A DNA stretch of 64,000 nt from contig NZ_LITT01000023.1 of the NCBI RefSeq assembly GCF_001636845.1, forward strand, positions 248,001 to 312,000. The letters are read 5' to 3'. Below the pieces are notes generated by a model. That model did not search any database and was not told the origin of the DNA. It was given only the letters and a program-made list of their open reading frames with translations. How positions within the stretch are numbered: the stretch's first letter is position 1; every line of letters begins with the position of its first letter. Made by a program: the position numbers and the translations under genes. Shown here piece by piece: positions 28,224 through 37,083 of this stretch. Source of the DNA: Clostridium ljungdahlii. GTDB taxonomy: Bacteria > Bacillota > Clostridia > Clostridiales > Clostridiaceae.

Positions 28224-29093
28224 CTACAGAGCAGTTTTAATTGTGGATAAGTATTCTAAAAGCTCACCTTTTAAGGCATTATTTTTCAGTGCATAGTGTA
28301 TATTTGCCTGAAGAAAACCAAATTTATCTCCTGCATCATATCTTTGACCTTCAAAACAATATCCATATATTGCTTCAGTTTTTACAAGCTCTTTTAGGGC
28401 ATCTGTTAGCTGTATTTCTCCTTTTTTATCTGGCTTGGTCTTTTCAAGCATTTCAAATATTTTTGGGGTTATAATATATCTTCCTAGAATAGCAATGTTT
28501 GAAGGAGTTTTCTGGGCTGTTGGTTTTTCTACCATATCTTTGACTTTAAAAATTCCCTTTTCAACTTCAATGCCACTTATAATACCGTATTTTGATATAG
28601 CTTCTTCCTTTACAGGTTGAACACCTAAAATAGAAGTATTATAGTTATTATAGCAATCTATAAGTTGCTTGAGACAGGGTGTTTTGCTGTCAACTATATC
28701 ATCACCTAACATAACTGCAAAAGGTTCATCTTCTACAAAATTTTTAGCAAGACTTATAGCATGACCTAATCCCTTAGGTTCCTTTTGTCTTGTATAATAT
28801 ATATTTACCATGTTGGATATATTTTGAACTAACTTTAATAAAGTGGTTTTATTATCCTTTTTAAGTTGATCTTCAAGCTCTACGGACCTGTCAAAATGAT
28901 CCTCAATAGATTTCTTGTTTTTGCCAGTTATTATTAATATTTCTTCAATTCCAGAAGATACAGCTTCTTCAACTATATATTGAATTGTTGGTTTATCTAC
29001 TATAGGCAGCATTTCTTTAGGTTGAGCTTTTGTAGCAGGAAGAAATCTTGTACCTAGTCCTGCAGCAGGAATTATTGCTTTTTTAATTTTCAT
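28224..29093 (-). CDS. galU: UTP-glucose-1-phosphate uridylyltransferase
   Basis: 289-aa nucleotidyltransferase, typical GalU length. The N-terminal signature is IIPAAGLGTRFLPATKAQPK; other blocks are MLPIVDKPTIQYIVEEAV, PFAVMLGDDIVD and VEKPTAQKTPSNIAILGRYI. It makes UDP-glucose for surface polysaccharide and glycolipid synthesis. Its start overlaps the end of the upstream membrane glycosyltransferase gene by 11 bases, so the two are co-translated and probably serve the same glycan path. Confidence 0.96.
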   Translation of the reverse strand: MKIKKAIIPAAGLGTRFLPATKAQPKEMLPIVDKPTIQYIVEEAVSSGIEEILIITGKNKKSIEDHFDRSVELEDQLKKDNKTTLLKLVQNISNMVNIYYTRQKEPKGLGHAISLAKNFVEDEPFAVMLGDDIVDSKTPCLKQLIDCYNNYNTSILGVQPVKEEAISKYGIISGIEVEKGIFKVKDMVEKPTAQKTPSNIAILGRYIITPKIFEMLEKTKPDKKGEIQLTDALKELVKTEAIYGYCFEGQRYDAGDKFGFLQANIHYALKNNALKGELLEYLSTIKTAL

Positions 29094-30729
29094 GATTTAC
29101 ACGTCCTTCCATCTTCAACATTAAATCTATTAATATTTTCATAAGATATATAAACAAAATTATATTCAGAAAAGAAATACCGCCTGTTATTAAACTGTGA
29201 GAATCTGAACTCATTCCTCTTGAACCACTAAACAAAATATAATAAATATTAGTGTAAACTGTTATAGTATATCCTACTGCTAGGGTTAATAGTCTTTTAT
29301 CTTTTAGGTATATAAAGCTTATAACTGATAAGGCAGCAGCTGGAAACAAGTATCTTTCATGCATTCCTGTGGAAAATGTGAAAACACCTGAAATTTGAAC
29401 GAGTGCTGCAGCAAAGACAAACATCCTGTTTTTATTCTTTGCATATAAGTACCAGCAAGATAAAGTAATTGCAGTAATTGCAATCATTCCCCAAATCTGA
29501 TAGTTAAATATAAAAAACACTTCTGAATTCTTTTTGTAATTTGCTCCAATTAAATTAAAAAAGTTAAATCCATTTACAGAAGCATAAGGGTACTCTGATA
29601 TGGTTTTTGAATATAATTTAAATATCCACAGGGCATTTTGGTTGTAGGAAAAAGGTAGTATTATAACTAAAGCTGTGATGATACCAGAAACTATTGACTT
29701 TACAAATGTTTTTGGATTTCGTTCCCGTACTAGTTCAAATAATAGTACCGGCAAAAATATAATTCCCTGAGGTTTCATAAGCACTGCGCAGGTAAAAGCT
29801 ATAGATGACAGGATTGTCTTTCCTTCCGATAACAAAAACAGTGACAGTACTATTATTAGTGTAAAGAAAGAATCTACTTGTCCCCAAAGCGCAGAGTCTA
29901 TAAAAGTAACTGGGTTAAAGATGTAAAATGCACTAAGGAGAATACTAAACTCTAGTGATAAATACTTTTTGGCTATTTTATATATAAAGTAAGCTGTAAC
30001 TACATCAGCTATAATTGATGGAAGCTTTAAAAGTAAGGTGTAATATGGATTAATTGAACTTATACTTGCAATCTTACCAATTAAAAATAGTACATACATA
30101 TATAAAGGTGGATAGTCACCAGATCTTGCATTTGTATAAAATTGAGAAAAGTTATTTGCTGCAGTTGATGCCCAATCTCTAAATAAATTTATATCGCCGC
30201 CATAGCCTTCCATAACTGTAGATAATGAAATTCTTAAAAATAATCCTATACACAATAATGAAAAAATCAGTATTTTTGTATTGTTTTTATTTATTTTTAA
30301 ATTTTTACGAGTTATAAAGTAGAAAGCTCCAGCACATAAAATTAAAAATGCTATTAAATATAAGGTTAAAAAAGGAGCATATTTGCTTTTTGTAGATGAA
30401 AAGCCTCCTCTCATATCTCCACCAGGCATTTGATGCGTATCATTTTCAGACCTCTTATTGCTAGCTCTGCCAAAATTCATATTACTATTTGGACGTTTTT
30501 GAATGTCCTTTTTTTGACCGTATCTGCTTCCATTTGAAAATTTAGCATCATTTTCTGGACCAGTCATATTTCTGTAAGTTTTATTATCACTAAATTTCTG
30601 TACGTTGGTTTTGGATGTAATATTATTTGATTTGTAATTTTTTATACTGTAAATACAAAGAAATACGGATAGTAATATTAGAAAAATAAGACCTATCTTA
30701 AATAAATTCTTTTTTAGAAACATTGCCAT
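29083..30729 (-). CDS. Membrane glycosyltransferase (GT39/DUF2029-like, mannosyltransferase type)
   Basis: 548-aa polytopic protein. One helix at ~10-30 is followed by a Ser/Asn/Lys-rich external stretch (~35-115). About ten more helices follow, with a first long loop carrying YGGDINLFRDWA and DYPPLYMYV, where GT-C enzymes have catalytic acidic residues, and later RYLFPAAALS. It would transfer a sugar from a polyprenyl-phosphate donor on the outer side of the membrane. It is transcribed with galU. The low-complexity insertion recalls the one in the GT39 gene at 22196. GAGGGGAG precedes the ATG. Confidence 0.82.
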   Translation of the reverse strand: MAMFLKKNLFKIGLIFLILLSVFLCIYSIKNYKSNNITSKTNVQKFSDNKTYRNMTGPENDAKFSNGSRYGQKKDIQKRPNSNMNFGRASNKRSENDTHQMPGGDMRGGFSSTKSKYAPFLTLYLIAFLILCAGAFYFITRKNLKINKNNTKILIFSLLCIGLFLRISLSTVMEGYGGDINLFRDWASTAANNFSQFYTNARSGDYPPLYMYVLFLIGKIASISSINPYYTLLLKLPSIIADVVTAYFIYKIAKKYLSLEFSILLSAFYIFNPVTFIDSALWGQVDSFFTLIIVLSLFLLSEGKTILSSIAFTCAVLMKPQGIIFLPVLLFELVRERNPKTFVKSIVSGIITALVIILPFSYNQNALWIFKLYSKTISEYPYASVNGFNFFNLIGANYKKNSEVFFIFNYQIWGMIAITAITLSCWYLYAKNKNRMFVFAAALVQISGVFTFSTGMHERYLFPAAALSVISFIYLKDKRLLTLAVGYTITVYTNIYYILFSGSRGMSSDSHSLITGGISFLNIILFIYLMKILIDLMLKMEGRVNHEN

Positions 30730-30885
30730 TATTTTACTCCCCTCTCTTAGAAGTTAAATATATTCTGGCTCATGAAACTTAAAATAGGCTTAAAAAAATA
30801 TAAATTTTGTGAATAAAATTCTCAAAGTAATGTAGAATATAAGGATTTATTGGAAGGGTGCGAGTCCCCTTACATCAGATTTAAA

Positions 30886-31788
30886 TTAAGAAATTTTCCA
30901 CTTTATAATGATACTTAGTTTGTTGTCTTTAAAATTAGCAGTAATGCTGTGTCCCATCTGTTCAACTAAAGCTTTTGTTATGGCAAGACCCAATCCAGTG
31001 TTTTTGCCTGTTCTCGTCCGATCTCCTGTAAAAAATCTTTCAAATAGGTGATCTATATCGTCTGGTTTTAAGTTATTAGCGTTATTTGCAAATGTAGTTA
31101 CAATGCAATTTCCATCTTTTTTTAGAGATACGGAAATAAACTTGTCACCGTGTTTTAAAGCATTTTGGATGAGATTTGAAAATACACGTCTTATTGCATT
31201 TTCATCTCCTATAATTCCAGGTGCGCTTTCATCAATTTCAATTAAAGGTTCAACTCCCTTGCTTGTAAAATCGTTGTAAAAAGATGCTATTAGTTCACAG
31301 AGTATATTTGAAAGTGAGATAGATTCTAATTCAAAAGCATATTCATTAGCTTCAAGTCTTGATAGGTCAAAAAAACCTGCTATAAGCATTTTTAAAGATT
31401 TTGCACGGTTTAGTATGATGTCCATATATTCATTTTTTTCATCCTTTGATAGGTTATCACTTTTTATAAGTTGAATATATCCTATAATGGAGGTAAGAGG
31501 AGTACGCAGGTCATGGGAAATATTTGCTATAGCTTGCCTGAGTTCCATATCCATATGTTTGTACTTTACTTCTGTCTGCTGCTTTTTGTCTATATTTCTA
31601 TTTATTTCCCGGGCTAAATTTCGAAGACTGCGGTTTTGAAAGGACAATGTAACTTTTTGATTTGTATCTATGTCGTTTATTTTTTTCAAGTTTCCAGTTA
31701 TATGTTTGATTTCACTTCTTGTAAGAAAAAGCAGGGTGATACTTATACCTGCTAAAATTCCTAATAAAATTATGATAAACAAGTACAT
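30886..31788 (-). CDS. Sensor histidine kinase
   Basis: 300-aa kinase with a single N-terminal helix (~3-25) and almost no extracellular part, followed by a coiled linker, HisKA (NISHDLRTPLTSIIGYIQ) and HATPase_c (NLIQNALKHGDKF, GKNTGLGLAITKALVEQMGH). Kinases with such small sensors, next to an ABC transporter, usually detect cell-envelope antibiotics through the transporter. The start at 31788 is chosen for AAAGGG eight bases upstream. It is the last gene of a minus-strand cluster: response regulator, ATPase, permease, kinase. Confidence 0.92.
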   Translation of the reverse strand: MYLFIIILLGILAGISITLLFLTRSEIKHITGNLKKINDIDTNQKVTLSFQNRSLRNLAREINRNIDKKQQTEVKYKHMDMELRQAIANISHDLRTPLTSIIGYIQLIKSDNLSKDEKNEYMDIILNRAKSLKMLIAGFFDLSRLEANEYAFELESISLSNILCELIASFYNDFTSKGVEPLIEIDESAPGIIGDENAIRRVFSNLIQNALKHGDKFISVSLKKDGNCIVTTFANNANNLKPDDIDHLFERFFTGDRTRTGKNTGLGLAITKALVEQMGHSITANFKDNKLSIIIKWKIS

Positions 31789-31827
31789 AAATATCACCCT
31801 TTCAACTTATTTTATACGATAGTTCTC

Positions 31828-31865
31828 ATCCTCTTAAGCAAATTCCACCTGAGTCTAAGGATCAC
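31828..31865 (-). repeat. ~35-bp dispersed repeat, copy 2
   Basis: Reverse complement of the 8095-8132 repeat; it includes the stop codon of the ABC permease. Confidence 0.6.
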
Positions 31866-32602
31866 TTTATTTCCATCTTTCTAAATATTATAATACCTAT
31901 TATAGTAAAAATAATAGTATATGCAAATCCCAGTCCTGCAGAGTGGAGCATTTGCAGTGAAGTTAAGTTTGGATTTTTTATTGGAGTTAGTGCACTTATG
32001 TTAGTAGTAATTAAAAGGTTGTAAATTCCATAAAATTTATTGGATACAAGTGCACAAAGCAATTTTATAAAATTGCCCATTAAAGCAAATATAGCTGCAT
32101 AAGTATAGGCAAATGCATATTGATTTTTTAAAATAAAGCTGAGGAATACACCAAAACTAATTGCAGCTATATAAAGCGGTATGGCGCATAAAATCCTTAA
32201 TGATAAGTTTATTAAAATTGCAGGGCTTAAATTTCCGGGTTTAAGAAATAAAAAGGTGCTTCCTACAAAAAAAATTAATACCAATAAGCAGGTTATAAAA
32301 GACATAATTATAGGAATAATTACTTTTGAAATATATAGTTTTTTTCTTGATAAGCCTGAAACCATTACATTTCTTAAGGTTTTATCCTTTAATTCTTCTG
32401 TGACATCAATATACATCATAACTAGAAAAACTACTGCAGGAAGGCAGCTCATAGCCATATACATAGATTCCAAAGCTGTGACCCTAGGGCCTGCAAATAG
32501 TGCATTTGCGATCATTGATAGTAAAGCTAAGACTAATATGGTAATTTTATAAAAAGGTCTATTTAAACCTTTGTAAAGTTCAGCTTTTATATAATTAAGC
32601 AT
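31862..32602 (-). CDS. ABC transporter permease (ABC-2 / lantibiotic-immunity type)
   Basis: 246-aa protein with six membrane helices: a cytoplasmic N-terminus (MLNYIKAELYKGLNRPFYK), then paired helices spread to the C-terminus. This is the usual layout of SpaE/MutE/BcrB-like permeases. The start at 32602 follows GGAGG by eight bases and overlaps the ATPase stop by 8 bases, so they are coupled. With the ATPase it should form an exporter that gives self-protection or resistance to bacitracin- or lantibiotic-like peptides. No peptide biosynthesis gene lies nearby. Confidence 0.85.
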   Translation of the reverse strand: MLNYIKAELYKGLNRPFYKITILVLALLSMIANALFAGPRVTALESMYMAMSCLPAVVFLVMMYIDVTEELKDKTLRNVMVSGLSRKKLYISKVIIPIIMSFITCLLVLIFFVGSTFLFLKPGNLSPAILINLSLRILCAIPLYIAAISFGVFLSFILKNQYAFAYTYAAIFALMGNFIKLLCALVSNKFYGIYNLLITTNISALTPIKNPNLTSLQMLHSAGLGFAYTIIFTIIGIIIFRKMEIK

Positions 32603-33518
32603 TGATGCCACCTCCAATTAAATCCATGAAATAATTTTCTAGATTTGCAGATGTCTTACTTATGGAATATACTTTAATGCCATTTTTTATAAAAGCTTCA
32701 CTTACCATTTCAGGCTTATCCAGGTATTTAAAAATCTTAATTTCGTTCTCAGGAAGCACTTGATAGGAAGTACAGTTTAAATTCTTTTCAAGTATAAGAG
32801 AAGCATGAGCTGCATCGTCTACTTTTACCGACAAATATTCTCTGCATTTTTCCTCTAAGTCATTTGCGGAAATTTGTTCTATGAGTTTCCCATTATCTAT
32901 AAAGCCATAAGTGGTGGCAAGCTGAGAAAGTTCCCCTAAAATGTGGCTCGAAATTAATATAGTTGTATTTTTTTCTCTATTTAATTTTTTTAATATATCT
33001 CTGAACATCACTATACCAACAGGATCAAGACCATTTATAGGTTCGTCTAAAATTAAAAAATCTGGACTTGCAATTAAAGCTAGGGCCAGGCCAAGACGCT
33101 GCTTCATGCCAAGAGAATAATGTTTGAATTTTTTATTACCTGCATCTGAAAGGCCTACTGTATTAAGCATTTTATCCACACAGTCTTTTTCAGGAATTCC
33201 TTTTTGGATTCTATAGTATTCAAGATTTTTTTTGCCTGAGAGATAAGGAAAAAAGCTGGGTGTTTCTATTATGCACCCTGTTCTCATTCGCTCTTTGTTT
33301 AATTCGTCTTTACTGGTTTTTGAAAATAATTCTATTTCACCGTTATCTTGCAAAGAAAGACCTGTTATTATTCTCATAAGGGTTGTCTTGCCAGCGCCAT
33401 TTCTGCCTACAAGACCGTATATGTCACCTTTACTTATTTTAATATTTACATTATCAAGTGCCTTGTGGTTTTTGTATTTTTTAGTAAGATTTTTTGTATG
33501 AAGCACTAAATTATTCAT
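32595..33518 (-). CDS. ABC transporter ATP-binding protein (BcrA type)
   Basis: 307-aa ATPase. It contains Walker A GRNGAGKTTLMRIITG, signature YSLGMKQRLGLALAL, Walker B PDFLILDEPINGLDP and the switch His in LISSHILGEL. A C-terminal extension of ~95 residues is typical of the BcrA/drug-resistance subfamily. It partners the downstream permease, and both are flanked by the response regulator and kinase that probably control them. A stem-loop at 33537-33570 separates it from the regulator gene. Confidence 0.93.
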   Translation of the reverse strand: MNNLVLHTKNLTKKYKNHKALDNVNIKISKGDIYGLVGRNGAGKTTLMRIITGLSLQDNGEIELFSKTSKDELNKERMRTGCIIETPSFFPYLSGKKNLEYYRIQKGIPEKDCVDKMLNTVGLSDAGNKKFKHYSLGMKQRLGLALALIASPDFLILDEPINGLDPVGIVMFRDILKKLNREKNTTILISSHILGELSQLATTYGFIDNGKLIEQISANDLEEKCREYLSVKVDDAAHASLILEKNLNCTSYQVLPENEIKIFKYLDKPEMVSEAFIKNGIKVYSISKTSANLENYFMDLIGGGINA

Positions 33519-33536
33519 GATATCAACCTCCGTTTT

Positions 33537-33570
33537 CTTGTTGATTTTATATTAAAACAAAATCAGCAAG
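33537..33570 (-). promoter_or_regulatory. Inverted repeat between regulator and ABC genes
   Basis: CTTGTTGATTTT and AAAATCAGCAAG (one mismatch) flank a 10-base A/T spacer, upstream of the ATPase ribosome site. It could be a response-regulator operator or a partial terminator that sets the regulator/transporter ratio. Confidence 0.5.
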
Positions 33571-33604
33571 ATACACTAAAGAAAAACTTAAGAAATCATT
33601 AAGT

Positions 33605-34300
33605 TTAATCTTTCATCTTAAAACCTATTCCCCAAACGGTATGTATGTATTCTGTGTCCGGATCAATATTGGCCATTTTAGAGCGAAGGTTGCTCATATG
33701 CACATTTATGGTGTTATCATCGCTTATAAATTTATCTTTCCATACATGTTCAAATAAATTAGTTTTTGTAAATACTTTTTTAGGGTAAGACATTAGAAGT
33801 TCTAATATACAAAATTCCCTTATAGTTAATATCACCTCCTGAGAATTTATAAAAACTTTGTGATTTTCCCGATCTAAGGTCATATTCTTATAGGTTAATA
33901 TGTTTTGTTTTTCATTTGAGTTTGAAAATATCATATATCTTCTAAGTTGGGAACAAACTCTTGCCAGCACTTCTTCTACATCGAAAGGTTTTGATATGAA
34001 ATCATCTGCGCCTAGTTTTAAGACTTCAATTTTTGTTTCTTGAGCTGTTTTTGCAGATATTACAATGACAGGCATAGTTTTAACCTTTCGTATTTTTTCT
34101 ATAAGCTTTTCGCCTGTAATGCCAGGAAGCATCAAGTCAAGTAAAACTAGCTGAAAGTCATATTTTTCAATGCACATTTCAGCTTCAGTACCTGAAAATG
34201 CCCCACGTACATTATAATTGTTTTTTTCTAGTATTCTGCATAATAACTTATTTATATCTGTATCATCTTCTACTACTAAAATGTCTATATTTTTGTTCAT
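33605..34300 (-). CDS. OmpR family response regulator
   Basis: 231-aa. The receiver has VVEDDTDINKLLCRIL, phospho-acceptor LVLLDLMLPGITGE and DDFISKPFDVEEV. The winged-helix effector has LTIREFCILELLMSYPKKV and ends HTVWGIGFKMKD. It is the first gene of the minus-strand cluster with the ABC transporter and kinase, and by analogy activates the transporter operon when envelope-active compounds are sensed. GGAGGAATAACT precedes the ATG. Confidence 0.94.
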   Translation of the reverse strand: MNKNIDILVVEDDTDINKLLCRILEKNNYNVRGAFSGTEAEMCIEKYDFQLVLLDLMLPGITGEKLIEKIRKVKTMPVIVISAKTAQETKIEVLKLGADDFISKPFDVEEVLARVCSQLRRYMIFSNSNEKQNILTYKNMTLDRENHKVFINSQEVILTIREFCILELLMSYPKKVFTKTNLFEHVWKDKFISDDNTINVHMSNLRSKMANIDPDTEYIHTVWGIGFKMKD

Positions 34301-34358
34301 AGTTATTCCTCCAGAGTTTTTGAGTTAAGACAATTATAACATTTTTAGATAGGATGTA

Positions 34359-34387
34359 TTGACATAATAAATGGTCACGGCTATAAT
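34359..34387 (+). promoter_or_regulatory. SigA promoter of the met operon
   Basis: Consensus TTGACA (34359-34364), 17-base spacer and consensus TATAAT (34382-34387). Confidence 0.88.
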
Positions 34388-34411
34388 TAAAAGCATAAAT
34401 TAAATATAAAT

Positions 34412-34522
34412 CTTGAACTTATCAAGAGTGATTGAGGGAACGGGCCCTATGAAATCCAGCAACCAGTACATTATGTGTATAATGGTGCTAAATCCTGCAG
34501 CGAAAGCTGAAAGATGAGAGAA
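34412..34522 (+). promoter_or_regulatory. SAM-I (S-box) riboswitch
   Basis: The S-box blocks are present in order: CTTATCAAGAGTG, GAGGGAACGGGCCCTATGAA, CCAGCAACC, GGTGCTAAATCCTGCAGC and GAAAGATGAGAG. A terminator follows at 34537-34569. Binding of S-adenosylmethionine should stop transcription into the methionine transporter genes. Confidence 0.95.
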
Positions 34523-34536
34523 ATTTTGAGTTAACC

Positions 34537-34569
34537 AAGTCTGAGATTTTTCTCGGGCTTTTATTTTTT
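34537..34569 (+). terminator. S-box terminator
   Basis: AAGTCTGAGA pairs with TCTCGGGCTT (with G-T pairs), followed by TTATTTTTT. Confidence 0.85.
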
Positions 34570-34599
34570 CTTAAAATTGATATGGGAGGTTAAAGAATA

Positions 34600-35556
34600 T
34601 TGATAGATATTAATAATGTAGGCAAAAGTTTTAACAATAAAAGTGTGCTGAAAAGTATAAATCTTCATATACAAGAAGGTGAAATATTTGGAATAGTTGG
34701 TCACAGCGGTGCTGGAAAATCTACACTTTTAAGATGTTTGAATGGTCTTGAAAGCTATGACACAGGAAGCATAAAGGTAATGGGTAAAGAAGTAAAGGAC
34801 TTAAAAGGTAAAGAAATAAGGACTTTTAGAAAAAACTTGGGAATGATATTTCAAAATTTTAATTTATTAAACAGAAAAAATGTATATGATAATATCTCAC
34901 TTCCACTTGAAGTCTGGGGATTAGAAAAAAGTAAAATAAAAACAAGGGTAAAGGAATTGTTAAATTTAGTAGGCCTTAGCGATAAAGCAAAGAGCATGCC
35001 ATCTGAATTAAGTGGTGGGCAAAAACAAAGAGTAGCTATTGCAAGAGCCTTGGCACTAAATCCAAGTATACTCCTTTGTGACGAAGCTACATCTGCCCTT
35101 GACCCAAATACTACCAAGTCAATACTTGAGCTTTTGAGAAAAATAAACAATGAATTTAAAATAACAATAGTAGTGGTAACCCATCAAATGGAAGTTATAA
35201 AAGAAATATGCAGTAAAATCGCCATTATTGATGAAGGTGAAATCAAAACTTCTGGAAATGTAGAAGAAATATTTTTAAAACCAGGGAAAAATCTAAAGAA
35301 GCTGCTTGGAAATGATAGTTTACTTCCAGATGAAGGTATAAACATAAGAATATTCTTTCCTAAGGAAATAAGCCAGGACAATTTAATAACCTCTATGGCT
35401 ATAGATTTGAATATAAAATTTTCTATAGTATGGGGAAAACTTGAAAGATTCCGCAGTGATGTTTTAGGAAGCTTGGTTATAAATGTAAATGATAAAGACA
35501 AGGAAGGTATATGCAATTATCTTTCTTCAAAAAATGTTAACTGGGAGGTAGAGTAA
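34600..35556 (+). CDS. metN: Methionine ABC transporter ATP-binding protein
   Basis: 318-aa ATPase with Walker A GHSGAGKSTLLRCLNGLE, signature LSGGQKQRVAIARAL, Walker B ILLCDEATSALDP and the H-loop VTHQME. The C-terminal ~75 residues form the NIL domain that binds methionine and inhibits transport in MetN. The start is TTG at 34600, ten bases after GGGAGG. Control by an S-box riboswitch supports methionine uptake. metI follows 2 bases later. Confidence 0.95.
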   Translation: MIDINNVGKSFNNKSVLKSINLHIQEGEIFGIVGHSGAGKSTLLRCLNGLESYDTGSIKVMGKEVKDLKGKEIRTFRKNLGMIFQNFNLLNRKNVYDNISLPLEVWGLEKSKIKTRVKELLNLVGLSDKAKSMPSELSGGQKQRVAIARALALNPSILLCDEATSALDPNTTKSILELLRKINNEFKITIVVVTHQMEVIKEICSKIAIIDEGEIKTSGNVEEIFLKPGKNLKKLLGNDSLLPDEGINIRIFFPKEISQDNLITSMAIDLNIKFSIVWGKLERFRSDVLGSLVINVNDKDKEGICNYLSSKNVNWEVE

Positions 35557-35558
35557 AC

Positions 35559-36215
35559 ATGGGATTTAGTGAAACATTTCAGGAAATACTACTTCCTGCT
35601 ATTGGACAAACGTTTTATATGGTTATAGTTTCTACAATACTTGCAGTAATTATAGGATTCATACCTGCTATTTTGCTAGTTGTAACTGAACCTGGTGGAT
35701 TAAAGCCTAATAAAGTAGTCTACAAGATATTGGATGCAGTAGTAAATTTATTGAGATCATTTCCTTTTATAATACTTATGATAGCAATCTTTCCTTTTAC
35801 AAAGCTTATTGTCGGAAAAACCATAGGTACTACAGCAGCAATAGTTCCTATTACAATAGCAGCTGCACCTTTTGCATCGAGAGTAATTGAATCTTCACTT
35901 AAAGAGATAGATCCGGGAATAATAGAAGCTGCAAAATCTTTTGGCGCAAGTAATATGCAGATAATATTTAAAGTTATGATTAAAGAAGCACTTCCATCTA
36001 TAGTGCTTGGTATAACACTTACTGTAATAAGTGTAGTTGGATGCTCAGCTATGGCAGGTACAGTAGGCGGAGGTGGACTTGGAGATGTGGCAGTAAAGTA
36101 TGGATATTACAGATTTCAGACTGACATAATGGTATACACTGTAATAATACTAATAATTTTTGTACAGGCACTTCAAACTATAGGAAATCTTATATATAAA
36201 AAGCTTAACAAATGA
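35559..36215 (+). CDS. metI: Methionine ABC transporter permease
   Basis: 218-aa permease with five membrane helices and the EAA-type loop EAAKSFGASNMQIIFKVMIKEALP reduced here to its range ~125-148. It forms the membrane channel of the MetNIQ importer. The usual third gene, metQ for the substrate-binding lipoprotein, does not follow; the next 456 bases are non-coding and the next gene is a GntR regulator. The binding protein must be encoded elsewhere. Confidence 0.95.
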   Translation: MGFSETFQEILLPAIGQTFYMVIVSTILAVIIGFIPAILLVVTEPGGLKPNKVVYKILDAVVNLLRSFPFIILMIAIFPFTKLIVGKTIGTTAAIVPITIAAAPFASRVIESSLKEIDPGIIEAAKSFGASNMQIIFKVMIKEALPSIVLGITLTVISVVGCSAMAGTVGGGGLGDVAVKYGYYRFQTDIMVYTVIILIIFVQALQTIGNLIYKKLNK

Positions 36216-36289
36216 TTATTTGTTTGGTAAAGTAATTATTGTAACGGACTAGGAGTAATTGTAGACTAAAATGTTTTTAAAAAGTTCAA

Positions 36290-36400
36290 AGTTTAAATAT
36301 CAAAGTTCAAATAATGATGATTTCTTTCGTACCTCAGAAAATCTATAATTTTAATATTTCCGACGTTAGGAGGAAAAGTATCATTATCTGTTATTTATTC
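36290..36400 (+). repeat. Degenerate trace of the long hairpin family
   Basis: CGTACCTCA at 36328-36336 matches the conserved apical loop of the L family, and weak complementary arms (ATAATGATGATTTC / AAGTATCATTATC) surround it. Position, after metI and on its strand, also fits the family. Confidence 0.35.
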
Positions 36401-36430
36401 TTTGTTATTTGTTCTTTAGTAATAAATTAA

Positions 36431-36485
36431 AAAGGTTATTGTGTAATGAACAAGAATGTATTATACAATAGCTTTTATTTTTTTG
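36431..36485 (+). terminator. Intrinsic terminator after metNI
   Basis: AAAGGTTATTGTGTAAT pairs with ATTATACAATAGCTTT, then TTATTTTTTT. Confidence 0.75.
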
Positions 36486-36612
36486 TATATGATTTGTTTA
36501 GTTGAGCTTTGCTTCAATGGTGCTGCATTTTAGATTTTCTATAGTGTTAGCATAGGAAAATCATCTATAACTTTCAACTCTTAATTCTCCACAAAAAAAT
36601 GTAAAAAAACTA

Positions 36613-36657
36613 TTGCACATGTTTTCTATTTGTTATATATTATATATAACAAATAGA
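36613..36657 (+). promoter_or_regulatory. Promoter and palindromic operator of the GntR gene
   Basis: TTGCAC (-35, 36613-36618), 17-base spacer and TATATT (-10, 36636-36641). A perfect 33-bp palindrome at 36625-36657 (arms TCTATTTGTTATATAT) covers the -10 and start region. This suits autorepression by the YtrA-type regulator encoded 15 bases downstream. Confidence 0.8.
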
Positions 36658-36671
36658 AAAGGAGGGACGCC

Positions 36672-37058
36672 ATGTTAGTACAAATAGATTTTGAATCGGA
36701 AATGCCTATATATGAACAGCTTAGGAGGCAGATAATAGAAGGAATAGCTTCTGGTAATCTGAAATTAGGAGAGAGCCTTCCTTCTGTAAGACAACTGGCA
36801 GAAGATATTGGAATAAATCTTCATACAGTAAACAAAGCATATAATGCGTTAAAAGCAGATGGTTACTTGAATGTAGATAGGAGGACAGGGGCTGTAGTAA
36901 GTGGAACATTTCCTGAAAGTACGGAGGAGTTCGACAAAAAACTCAAGGAAGAATTTACTTACTTGATATGTGAAGCTCATTTAAGGGGAAAAAAAATAGA
37001 GGATATTTTGAATCTGTGTTCTGATATATTTAAAAAATGTATTAAAATAGATGAATGA
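36672..37058 (+). CDS. GntR family regulator, YtrA subfamily
   Basis: 128-aa. The GntR winged-helix domain (IYEQLRRQIIEGIASGNLKL… and LPSVRQLAEDIGINLHTV…) is followed by a short helical tail of ~50 residues, typical of YtrA-type regulators that lack a ligand domain. The gene has its own promoter with an overlapping palindrome, and is followed 25 bases later by a membrane-protein gene that it probably controls. AAGGAGG lies 8 bases before the ATG. Confidence 0.92.
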   Translation: MLVQIDFESEMPIYEQLRRQIIEGIASGNLKLGESLPSVRQLAEDIGINLHTVNKAYNALKADGYLNVDRRTGAVVSGTFPESTEEFDKKLKEEFTYLICEAHLRGKKIEDILNLCSDIFKKCIKIDE

Positions 37059-37083
37059 GTTATTATAAGGTGGGTGAAGTTAA

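Noticed and set aside
30851-30880. GGGTGCGAGTCCCC resembles a tRNA T-arm
   Set aside because: No acceptor, D or anticodon arms surround it, and the supposed loop lacks the TTCRA pattern. It is a small chance hairpin downstream of the histidine kinase.
30886-34300. Lantibiotic biosynthesis cluster around the HK/ABC/RR module
   Set aside because: No precursor peptide, LanB/C/M enzyme or protease gene was found; only the resistance-type module is present.
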